Source: Apricaphanius iberus
Lineage: Eukaryota; Chordata; Actinopteri; Cyprinodontiformes; Aphaniidae
DNA: 64,000 nt
Assembly (NCBI GenBank): GCA_028564705.1
Contig: JAPXFQ010000494.1
Location: 2,046,001 to 2,110,000 of the forward strand
Direction of reading: 5' to 3'
Positions 54,491 to 64,000 of the stretch are shown piece after piece. The position numbers were made by a program, and so were the translations under genes. The notes under the pieces are model-generated. The model had not been told where the DNA came from and searched no databases. It saw only the letters and a list, made by a program, of their open reading frames with translations. Each line of letters begins with the position of its first letter. The first letter of the stretch is position 1.

Positions 54491-57400
54491 CAAGACTATC
54501 AGCCATCCATATGCACTCCACTGCATCAGTGTGAAGTGTCTGTACAGTAACAGTAACTGTTTTATTGTGTGTGAAAGCCCCCTTTTGAAGCTTCTGTATT
54601 CTGTAAATATCTGTAAAGATATAAGAGTTTATTGTAAATATAATAGAGAAGCCCTGATTTGTATATCTTTATTGAACAACTTGTAAGTCTATATATTTGA
54701 ATATATGTATCAAACAAATACACACACATATATACACATATGACAAATAACAGATAAATAACCATTTTTATTGTTGTGCAATGGTGTGAAAATCATTACC
54801 CAACCTTTGTGAACACATAAATACATAGTGCCTTCCAACTGTATTCACATCCGTTTAACTTTTTCACATTTTTTAAGATTATAACTACAACATGTAGTGT
54901 ATTTATAGGAATTTTATGTGAAAGATCAAATAAACATCTCACAAAGGTAGAGTTCTTTTGCGTTTATCCACTCTGGATTTGTACTTTTTAAAAACATTTT
55001 TATTAAGGTTAATTTACATCTGGAAGTATTTTAGGTTCAGTTCTACCCACTGCTGAGAAACTGAAATGTTTGCCAGTTCTTCTTTGTCAAACAGCCCAAG
55101 ATTAGTCAGACTGAATGGAGATGTGAACAGCAATTTATGAAGTCTGGTTACTAAATCTCAAGTGAATTTAGGGCTGTTGACTGGATCATTCTGATGCAAA
55201 ATATGCTTTAGCTGAAATCATTTATCTGCTGATATATTAAGGTTTCTTTTTCCTGATGGAAGTTTAAATCATAATGTTCCCTGACACACCTCTGTGTCAA
55301 GGGGTACAACCAGACATATTAAATAAATAAATAAAAGTACTTCTCGGCCTGGTTAAAAGTACCAACCCTCAGATAAAGCAAGAGTGCATTAATGGTATGA
55401 AAAGACAGCCAAATTAATCAACTAAATTACACAAGTAATCATACTCTAGGGAAAGGGGTACCAGTTTGAAAAGTTTAAGATTCTTTCATGCAACAGAAGT
55501 CAGTTGGAAAAAGAAGCCTCCTGCTTGCTGGAAAAAAAAGGAAGATCAGATTGTTTTTGGCTTCCTGTCACAGGGGGAGTCTCAAGTCTCGCCATTCATG
55601 CAGCAACCACCGCTGATCGTTTTCCTTAGGTGCTACTCTATGTTGCTTAGTCACATAAATCCAGATAAGAATCAATAAAGATTGCTGTTGTAAAACAGGG
55701 TTGCCCAAATCCAGTTGTTCTGAACTATCACCCAGCAACTTTTAGATGCATCCCACTCCCTGAATTAAATAACCAAATAGCCTCATCAGCAGGCAGTCAG
55801 CTCTGCAGAGGCCTGGTAATCAGTCACACGTTTGGTTGAAGTGGGTTAGAGAGAGGAGACATCTAAAGTTTGCAGGAAAGTAGCCCTCCAGGACTGGATT
55901 TGGGCACCTATCTGCTTGTATGACAAAATTTGATGAGGTTAAGGTGTGTGAATGCTTTTGCAAGGCACTGTAGACATGCATTACAAATAACAGGTATATG
56001 TTCCTATTTACTATTGTGCAATGATGTGAAAATCCCACGTTTTGTTAAAACACAGAAATATAGCTCCTTTCGTAGTCTTAAGTGAATGTTTTGTAAAATG
56101 CTGCTTGAGTGTTTCAAATGTGTTGCACCCCCACTTAAACTGTTAACGAAGGATGCCAAAAGATATGCACCTGGCGTGCATATTTCTGCTACTGTTATTT
56201 GTGTGTCTATTTGGGGTCAGAGAAAACAAAAATAACATATTCCTGACAGTGCTTTGCCCATTGTGCCACGTACAGTTGCCTTGGTAACAAACCACTTTAT
56301 CCTAACCACTGATTCTTCTGACTGTGAAAATCTTTTCTCTGAGGTGTCTAAAAGTACAAATGGGGGGGCCGTTGAGGAATTTCAGCCATGCCAAAAAACA
56401 AAAAAACAAAAAAAAAAACATAGGAAAATCTGCAGAATCTGAGCTCTGAGATGGTGAATTAGCACATCATTTTATGTTGCTCTCTTTTTAAAATTCTGAT
56501 ATTAGGAATAAACTTAAAGGAATCCATCTGAATGGATACTGTGAGATGTTATTTTTCTATTAAAATAAAAAAACCTTTTTTTATATGCTCAGGTTTTTTG
56601 ACACTTTGTTCCAGAAAAGCTAATATGATTAGAAGCTATACAGTAGACCATCTTCATAAAAACAATGCCAACCTGCATTATTTAAGCGTTGAAGCAATAT
56701 TACTTTGATTCTTTGCAGCAGAATTAAGAGACAGACTGTTATTATTACGTAATTTTCCCAAAGACACAAATCAACTTAGGCTATCTAGTATATCCAGTCC
56801 ATATATTTATTTATTTATTTTTGCTTTACTGTTCTGAAAACTACCAAATATTTATGTTTTATTCTTCAACAAAGGAACACAATGTAGCTTTGCCTATTTT
56901 ATAAGGTTTGCTAATAATTTTCTTTTAAAAAACAAAAAATTCATTTTGAAATGGGGGATTGTTTGGCGGAACGATAAAATGCAAATAAAGTGCTAAAGCA
57001 ATTGTATCCTGTGTTATTACTGTTTTTGGAGCTTCGATAATAGACACCAGAGGGCAGCAAAAATGCACTACACCATGTTTGAAAAGAAGATACAATTTAG
57101 CCTGGGATGTTTGGTTGGTTTATTGTCTCTGCGGCATGATTAGACAGAACAACAACAGATGTAGATTAATAGGCTACACACTAAGACTGTCGTGTTAAAC
57201 CCAAGCATTTTACAGTTAATAAACCTCATCTTTCAAACCAGGAATCTCAGGTTGACTATCGTTTTACTGTGTGGAAGCCAGAGAGCGAGAGAGAGCAGGT
57301 GAATTAACTGCGTTTCATTTCACATATGAGCTCTAAAAATAACAGCGCTCCGAGACATGTTTTCCTCTGCTATCTCCTTTAAGCCACATCCGTCTGTTCA

Positions 57401-58336
57401 AGTCAGCTGAAGCGAGAAACAATTATTTAATTAAAAAAAAAGAAAAGGAAAAGCGTTGTTTTCTATGAAGATGGTGAGTGGCAATACAACCAAAAGGAAA
57501 CTATCAAGTCTTGGAGTTTTGATTATGGAGGAATATTGTGCGCAATAAGTTTAGCCACTGCACTGGTTTTGTTGCTCTCTCCCACCTGTCCAGTCTGGAT
57601 TTACTCACTGAATGGAGCAAAGTTAGAAAGACGCCGTATGAAATTTAAACGGGACTTTCAAAAATAAAATTCACATTAATATCTGCAAATCCTGTAAATT
57701 CCATCATGGAGCCCCCTCGGATGGGATTTATGTCAAATTCTTTTTCATTTAAGGCTACATCAAAATCATGAATATCCTCAAAGGGCCGCATGTGGTGACA
57801 GAATGTAGCCTAATGATAAAACTACTCATTAAGAAACTGTTCAAATATAGATACATTAATATTTCTACATTTGATTAGTTGACACTCCTTAAAATTAAAT
57901 AACGCTGAACATATTTTTATTTTGATGTAATTTAAGGCACTATACAAATACAAACTGATTTGACTAATAAAAAAATATTTTGTGCTTTCGTGAAGATTCT
58001 ATTAATGTGGCCCTCTAGAGTCAAGAGCAAGAAGTAATGATGAAAACAAGAAGGAAAAGGTTTTCTATGAGGATAATGACTGACAACACAATACAAAGAA
58101 AACTGGAGTCTAGGGGGCAACATAAATAATTATTGCAGAATAGATTTTGTCCACAGGCCTTGAGTTTAGTAGCCTACTAACAATCACCATCATCATTACT
58201 ACTTTTTTTTATTCTTTGTGTTTGTACGGTTTTTTTCCCTTGCCAAGTGGGTATTTTATTGTGAAAGACCTTTCCGGTGGTTATTTGTGTCATGTGAAAT
58301 CTTGACGGAGATGCGCTCTTGAGGAGAAGCCAAACG
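54491..58336. other. Intergenic DNA between magix and iqsec2
   Basis: AT-rich. It holds one Tc1-like relic (54825-55971) and an A-rich stretch near 56397-56420. No other gene is visible. Sequence from about 57250 to 58336 is immediately upstream of the candidate iqsec2 5' exon and may hold its promoter, but I see no TATA box or CpG-dense core I would defend. Confidence 0.6.
54825..55971. mobile_element. Tc1-like transposon relic
   Basis: Inverted ends: TAGTGCCTTCCAACTGTATT (54826 onward) and the complement of GAATGCTTTTGCAAGGCACT (ending about 55970). Length is about 1.15 kb. The interior has no readable transposase; GGGCTGTTGACTGGATCATT resembles antisense transposase text. A TA-type boundary is plausible. 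Confidence 0.6.
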
Positions 58337-58460
58337 CTTTTTTTCCAGCTGATGAGACGCGCAAGGACCGAAACCTCTCTGCTTCCTCGCCCGCTGAGAG
58401 GAAAACCATCACCTCACTTCTGCACAGAGTGACGACCAGGCGCAGCTGAAGATCACATAA
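58337..58460 (+). other. Candidate iqsec2 5' untranslated exon
   Basis: A less AT-rich segment with CG-containing words (GAGACGCGCAAGGACCG, CTCGCCCGCTGAGAGG) ending in CACATAA before the donor GTAAGA at 58461. The 5' limit is unknown. It would splice to the acceptor at 59497. Evidence is splice signal and composition only. Confidence 0.4.
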
Positions 58461-59497
58461 GTAAGAAAAGCAGCTTGGTGAACTGTGTAGACCTATTTTG
58501 TATCAGCTTCGAAAGCTGCAAAAACAGAAGTGCAGTTTTAGGATTTGGACACTATACCGTGAAATTAGTTCTGGTATTTTTTAAGCAACAACTTCTGTGT
58601 TAATGCGTACTCTGGAGGGAAAGTGGAGAAAAAGCCCAGAGACGCGCAGTTTGGGATTTGAATTTAACAAACCCGGGATGTAGTGTTTCGGGGCTTGCTT
58701 TTCTGGTTTTTCTTGGACCTGGGGGGAGAGGATCTGGACTCCGAGGATGAACTTCCCAATCTATCTCTGCGCACTTCTTGAGCTTTGAAGACATTTTTTA
58801 AATCATGGGTTGAAAGTGGAGAAGATGTACTGCGGGGACCCTTAACGTGGGAGGGAGCTGAATTTTCTCTGTTATGTAATGATTGAAAGCGCCTGATAAG
58901 ATATTCGCTAATTACAACCGGCATCACCTCCCCATCCCAATCCCGTCTGTTCATGAATTGTGCTTTTTTGTATTCATGATCACAATTTATTAAAAACGGA
59001 TACAATCGATTTTCAAGCTACTAATAAGAGCGTGTCATATGTGAAAATGTAACCTGATGACCTGCTCTCCTGCTCTTTCTTTAAATCTGTCAGTTAAGGT
59101 AAGGAAACTTTCAGAGATCCCGAAAAAGCCTTGTTAGTCATTAGCAACCCTTGTTTCTCATTCCACATGCCCTTCTCTCTTTTTTTTCTTTTTTTCCCGG
59201 TAAATTGTGAATCATGATGTCTCAAACTCTTGACTTTCTCATTGATGATGTCAAAATGACTGGGACTTCAGGCAATCAGACAAACACCTGTGTCTTGAAC
59301 TTCACTTTGAATTTTGAACCCTCTTCATGGCGTAAAATGTTATAATGCTCATTTTTGCCCTCATCCTCAAGGATATGTAGTCATTTTGAAACTCTCGATC
59401 CCTTCACCTTTGTGACTTTCTGTTTCTGAACATCAAAGCTACATAGTTAAACTCCAGCAGAGACTTTGTTGGGCCCTCCCTCCCCCCAACTCATCAG
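58461..59497 (+). other. Probable iqsec2 5' UTR intron
   Basis: Begins GTAAGA and ends in a strong C/T tract CCCTCCCCCCAACTCATCAG. Another donor-like AAGGTAAGG at 59097-59105 could end an alternative untranslated exon. There is no protein-coding content. Confidence 0.45.
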
Positions 59498-59587
59498 GGG
59501 TGGTGGGGAGGGTGGATTTTAGCCCCACAGGGGTGGGGCAAAACTCCAGCTGGTGGTGTTCGTACACCAAGAGGAAGGGCTCCCACC

Positions 59588-60039
59588 ATGGAGTCCAACT
59601 CAGAGAGCCCCAACCGGGCCGTGGAGTACCTACTAGAGCTCAACAACATCATTGAGAGCCAGGCCAAGCTCCTAGAGACCCAGCGCAGGCGTATTGAGGA
59701 GCTGGAGGGCCAGTTGGACCGGGTCAGCCAGGAAAACCAGGACCTGAGGCTGGACCGAGGCCCACGAGGGTCAGACACCCCAGAGCAGAACCACAACCAC
59801 AGCCAGCCCCTGTCCCTTCCAGTCCAACAAGGCAGTAGTGGTGGCAGCAGTGGGAGCGGTTCCGCCTCAACACCTCAGGTAACATCTGGATCAGCCACAA
59901 CTCCAGGGCCCAGCCGGGAGAGGAGGAGCCACGCTAGACTGACGCGAGGCCTCTCCTGCGGCTCCTCCAACACAGACCGGGACCGACTGGAACGCACTGA
60001 CAGCACAGACACCACCACGAGCTCCAGCACACGCAGAAA
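59588..60039 (+). CDS. iqsec2: iqsec2: first coding exon (N-terminal coiled coil)
   Basis: IQSEC2 is a postsynaptic ARF guanine-nucleotide exchange factor with an N-terminal coiled coil, IQ motif, Sec7 and PH domains (family knowledge). The exon starts at the acceptor ending 59497. The ATG at 59588 is in an ideal context (CCACCATGG). It encodes 150 residues and two bases. [20 protein letters not shown] at residues 6-25 matches human IQSEC2, then [20 protein letters not shown] continues the coiled coil (about 12-60). The rest is a Ser/Gly/Thr-rich disordered region with [14 protein letters not shown]. It ends in AGAAA before GTAAGT, phase 2. The IQ, Sec7 and PH exons must lie beyond the window. 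Paralogues iqsec1/iqsec3 are less likely from the N-terminal match. Confidence 0.88.
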
Positions 60040-60352
60040 GTAAGTCCGCCAAACACACACGTCAGATTTTGTCACCTCTGTAGCTCTGTTAGAGCAGTCT
60101 GGTTGGTCTAACATAGAGGGCTGAGCATAGTGTCCACAACATCTCCACTCTGACAGAACATTTTCATGGTAAGCACTCATTCTGACAGGCTGAGGAAAGA
60201 ACCAATTTATGCTGTCATTGGTGATAATCCTCACATTAAGGGACTGATTCTTAGAGGGGGCATTTAAACACAGCACCTTAAGAAAATGAACGAAGTACTG
60301 TATGCTTGTGGATACACTGTTAAATCCCAAGGGTGTTTATTTCCTGTAAAAC

Positions 60353-61413
60353 ATGGGTGCCCAGACTTTTTCCCTCAGAGGGCCAAAATGAATGTCTATT
60401 AGGGGGCCGATGGCCAAATATAGTAATTTTACTCGAAATACAAACAGCAATAGTAAAGAATAGAACACTACTTTTACTTAGTTTACAGTTATTTAAGATT
60501 AATTTATGTGTAAATAACAATAAAATGACAAATAAGTCATATTTATCCATTTAAAACATACCTAAACTAACTTAATAGATAGATTTTTAGCACCGTTGTC
60601 AGTAAAAAAAAAAAAAAAAATTTCCAAGTATTTTTTTCTTTATGTTTTCTGTCCGTGTACCACTGACAATCCAACTCCATGTTGATAACAGCTGCTTAAG
60701 CCAGCATCCATCATGGTAAGTTGCAAACTTGGAAGTTGTTTTAACTAGGGATGCAACGATACCACTTTTTCAAAACCGATACCATACCAATACTTGGATC
60801 AGAGTACTTACCGATACCGAGTGCCAATGCCGATACTTCAACCACACACAAAAAGTGGGAGTCAGGTTTTATTTTGTTCTCTGCTTGTTACAAGAAAAGA
60901 TGGTGAATTAGGTAAAAAATAAAATATTACTTAAAATGAACACAGAACTTAAATTTAAAAGTTAAAAACTATTATTTTCTGGGAAATTATTGCTGCATTT
61001 CCACATCTTAAGTATCGGTTCATGGTATTGGTTAACATTAGCCGTTACCGATACCAGTACATTAGGCAGTATCAGGGCCGATACCCAATACCAGTATTGG
61101 TATCGGTGCATCCCTAGTTTTAACCAATCCTGTGTGGCACCAAAGAATCTGCTAATGGGATATTTTGTAAGTTTATCAAATATGAATATTTGTGGTCTTA
61201 TAAAGTGAGCAAATGTAAATATGTGCAAAAAATCTACTCTACCTGCCCCTTTTTGTTCCTTGTAATTCAATTTTAAACATAATTTCTTATATTTTAATTC
61301 TAATGTGTGCATGATGTGGACTTTTATGTAAGACCAGGGAAACCCCTGGCGGGCCAAAATGAATGACTTGTGGGGGCAACTCTGGCCCGTGGGCCCTACT
61401 TTGGGCACACTGC
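60353..61413. mobile_element. hAT-like element (outer)
   Basis: The left end GGGTGCCCAGACTTTTTCCC and the right end GGGCCCTACTTTGGGCACAC are inverted with respect to each other (GTGCCCA core). The flanks TGTAAAAC (60345-60352) and TGTAAAGG (61414-61421) agree at 6 of 8 bases, fitting a decayed 8-bp hAT duplication. GGGCCAAAATGAATG occurs inverted-symmetrically near both ends. It is non-coding. Confidence 0.5.
60746..61116. mobile_element. hAT MITE, 371 bp, nested
   Basis: A perfect 8-bp duplication GTTTTAAC (60738-60745 and 61117-61124) flanks TAGGGATGCAACGATACCA ... and the complement of TAGGGATGCACCGATACCAA. Repeated ACCGATACC subterminal words occur throughout. The 8-bp target duplication is the hAT hallmark. 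Confidence 0.9.
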
Positions 61414-61579
61414 TGTAAAGGATGCTTAAATGGTAGAAAAACGTCTAATATCTGTGTGTGTATAGGTGTGAACAATATTTTGTTGAGGAAAAGGTCTGCA
61501 AATAAATTTCTGGGTCTTTTTTTATCATTATAAACAATGTGCAACTCTTTGTAAAAACTGTGTTCTCCTTTTTATCTTA

Positions 61580-61880
61580 AATTTGAGTTGGTTGGTCTAA
61601 CTGGCTACTTTTTAGGTACAGTTGTTACATTTCTTCTTTCAAGCACAAACAACAAATCATCCACTCTCATGACAGCCACTAAGTGCAATTAGGCATCTAG
61701 ACTTGGTAAAGACAACTTACCAAAGTTCAAACAAAGCATCAGACTGGGGAAGAAAGGGCTTTAAGAGGGTTTGAAAGTAGCATTGTTGCTGGTGCCACAC
61801 GGAGCGTCCTGAATACTACAAACTGCTGATCGATTGGGATGTTCACACAAAAAAATCTCTTTCGGGTTTACAAAAGGGAA
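61580..61880 (+). mobile_element. Tc1-like transposase N-terminal relic
   Basis: CATCAGACTGGGGAAGAAAG followed by broken frames resembling FERG...VAGATRSVL.TT...IG resembles the N-terminal helix-turn-helix region (GKK..LS.FERGM.VG.R..G.S....A..LGFS..T.SRVY) of a teleost Tc1-like transposase. Only the beginning is present. Confidence 0.6.
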
Positions 61881-62199
61881 AAAATATCCTATTAGTACCA
61901 CTTGTTTGGACAAAATACTTTATCGATGTCAGAGGAGAAAAAGCAGATGGGTTTGAGATGATAGAAACACAACTTTATCCCCTAACGATTCATTCCAATG
62001 CCAAATTTGAATATGCACCTCGCCAAACCTTAAACCAGATGGGCTACAGCAGCAGAAGACCGAACTGGGGGCCAGTGCGTTCAACTAATGCATTTATATT
62101 TACCTTGCAAATATTCAATTCTAAATGTCTTCACAGTATTTCTAAAATGCAGCACAAATAAAACAAAGATCATCGATCATTGAAGAGTTGTGGGTCCTC

Positions 62200-63050
62200 C
62201 CTTATCTTCAACCCATAGGTTTTCTAAAGCACTTAGTTCTTGGGGCTAAGGATGCCTTCTAAAACAATTGATTTTGTCTCTGTAAACCATTTTTAGATGG
62301 AATTTATTTTAGATCTCTTCTATCGAGATTCAATAATGACCCATTTTTTTAAAGAGTTGTTTATAATGTTCCGGTATTTCAAATAATTCACAAAGCTATC
62401 CTATGCTGTTCAACTAGCTCCCCTGTTTTTTGTGTAGCCCAGAGTATCACAGATTCACAATCAAATTTAATAGTGTGGACGAATGGATGTTTAACATAAT
62501 CATCTTTTGTTTCACACCAGATCCAAATAGCTTTGTCGAGGTATTATTCCAAAAACAACGAGTGGGCCAATTGATGGACTACGTTTTTTGTTTACTGACA
62601 AAAAGAAGAGATCTTTGACCATTCCTCTGGTAAACTCTTTCCAGTTCGTCCAGATCCTGCTGGGTTCTTTTTATTGATTTTGTGTCTTGTGAAGCAGTTC
62701 TTTATTCATTTGACCATTTTGGATTTTTCTTTATTTTGGATAATTTTTCCCAATGATGACCCATTTTAAGGTTTCTGTGAAAGATTTTTATGACAAAGAT
62801 CCTGGTGTTTTGAAGGGTTCTTATTGTCGTGCACTCTTAACAAGGTTTTCAAGAGACAGAGAGAGAAACTAAGCCCACAGCATGACAGATCCTCCACTGT
62901 ACTCAATAGTGGGCATGAGATGATTTTCTTCCAAGCTGGAGTGCTTGTTGCCAAAAAGCAAAGTTTTAGTCTCATGTCAACAAAACACACATAACATGTC
63001 TATGTTTGTGATGGTAGAACAGAAAAGGCATATAGATGGCTTTTAATGGT
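62200..63050 (-). mobile_element. Decayed DNA-transposon relic
   Basis: It shares TATGTTTGTGATGGTAGAAC (63001-63020) with the relic at 28200-29570 (28799-28818). It contains GCATGACAGATCCTCCACTG and GTCTCATGTCAACAAAACAC, which resemble antisense transposase-coding text of Tc1-like families. There are no clear termini. Confidence 0.4.
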
Positions 63051-64000
63051 TGCTATGGAAACTACCAGCCTTTGTTGCAGTTATCTATCTGCAAGCCTTG
63101 AAGCTTTTTTCTTCCCTTAGCTTGCTGCATACTAGAAAAACATTGGTCGAGCTAAACTGCTAGTGGTGACAGGAATGGGCCTTGTTTTGTCATATTTATA
63201 ACACAGAGATACAGAAAGTCGATTACCAATTAGAAGGTCCAACACAACATATGCAATTTAAAAAATGGTTCCGTTATATTTATTTCAAAAGGATTGTTAG
63301 ATGTGCCGATAATTTCCTCTAATAAAAAATGTAAAGGTTTGATTTTTGCAAAAATGTTAATGTTAAAGAATGCGGCCATGTTAAAAAATGAATTAGTTTT
63401 AGGGGCTTTCTGGACTTCACCAGGAGTGCCAATATATGAGGCCGGCACTGCCTGTTTTTCATTTTCCAACTTAAAGCTGACCTGAAGCCAGATCGCCTGA
63501 AACACAGCTTTGGCAAAAAGCAAGAGCATCTGTCCTTGCTTTTACTTAACCACGCACTCAGAGTCAGCTTTTGTTTTTCAAGCATTCAGCTTTGTGAGTA
63601 GGCAGGAATTCATGTGGAAAAAGTACACAGTAAAATACATTCCTAACTACTGCTTGATCCAAAAAAAATCAACATCTCAGCAGTTCGAGATGGGTTTTGT
63701 TCTGCCTGTTTTCTTATGGTCCCGATCCTCTTCCCAATGATTGACTCAGATTTACCTAAATCCCTTATCGATCAGAGCCGTCTCCTCTCCTGCCGTCTCC
63801 CTGGAGAGGACTTAGTCATTAGACAGCACATATTAGTTATTTATGTGGGTGTTAAATTCAGTGATGAATAGCTAATGTAGATCTTGCTGATCCTCCAGTG
63901 TTTAATTGCCTGTGGCAGTTGTGGCCAACTTTAGATCCAGGCTCAGACAGGCGCATCATATGGAGTGTCACATTTAATAAAGAGTCGCGCCTTTTGAGCC

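Larger units (their letters stand above)
60040..64000 (+). other. First part of iqsec2 intron
   Basis: Begins GTAAGT; no acceptor with a plausible second exon was found before the window end. It contains a hAT-like pair (60353-61413 with 60746-61116 nested), a Tc1-like relic (61580-61880) and another DNA-transposon relic (about 62200-63050). 63050-64000 is unassigned AT-rich DNA with a few short open frames. Confidence 0.7.

Noticed and set aside
59494..59796. Minus-strand open frame opposite the iqsec2 coding exon
   Set aside because: It is the antisense shadow of a G+C-rich coding exon.
63230..63740. Overlapping open frames on both strands near the right edge
   Set aside because: Short and mutually overlapping, without domain or splice context; treated as iqsec2 intron.

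Overview
The window is vertebrate nuclear DNA, almost certainly from a teleost fish. Reasons: AT-rich background, multi-exon genes with long repeat-filled introns, and a typical teleost transposon mix (Tx1/L1-type LINE, Rex1/L2-type and RTE/Rex3-like LINE pieces, many Tc1/mariner relics, hAT and TTAA-flanked non-autonomous elements). I cannot name the species. There are no prokaryotic features, CRISPR arrays, tRNA or rRNA genes that I can see.

Layout. (1) 1-5,153: a decayed Tx1/L1-type LINE. The end of its reverse-transcriptase ORF is at about 370-1,594. A GC-rich 3' UTR of about 3.5 kb follows, with a run of 21 G and a perfect hairpin, ending in a poly(A) tail. (2) 5,154-10,841: AT-rich non-coding DNA with a large (ATCT)n and an (AT)n microsatellite, upstream of or in the 5' UTR intron of the next gene. 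(3) 10,842-54,475: one gene of 17 coding exons on the + strand, encoding a MAGI-type scaffold of about 1,430 residues. Domain order is PDZ0, guanylate-kinase-like, one diverged WW, four further PDZ domains, then a long Arg/Ser- and Glu-rich tail. PDZ4 and the C-terminal GPW-VP motif resemble human MAGIX, so I call it magix. Exon phases agree at every junction except the last. (4) 54,476-58,336: intergenic DNA with a Tc1-like relic. (5) About 58,337 to the window end: the 5' end of a second + strand gene. Its first coding exon (59,588-60,039) starts with the IQSEC2 N-terminal signature, so I call it iqsec2. The rest of the gene lies beyond the window.

Biology. Both genes encode synapse or cell-junction proteins: a multi-PDZ scaffold and an ARF guanine-nucleotide exchange factor. 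They lie head-to-tail about 4-5 kb apart. Their human orthologues are both on Xp11.2, so the pair may preserve an ancestral linkage. Intron repeats are richly nested. Several insertions can be dated relative to each other from intact target-site duplications: an RTE inside an L2-like element, a LINE 3' end inside a Tc1 transposase relic, a 101-bp hairpin insert inside a Rex1-like element, and a hAT MITE inside a larger hAT-like element.

I see no undescribed system in the bacterial sense. The most original points are the full-length MAGI architecture of magix, its degenerate split WW domain, a GC-AG intron, a candidate 63-bp in-frame cassette exon in the PDZ3 loop, and the unusual G-rich LINE 3' UTR.
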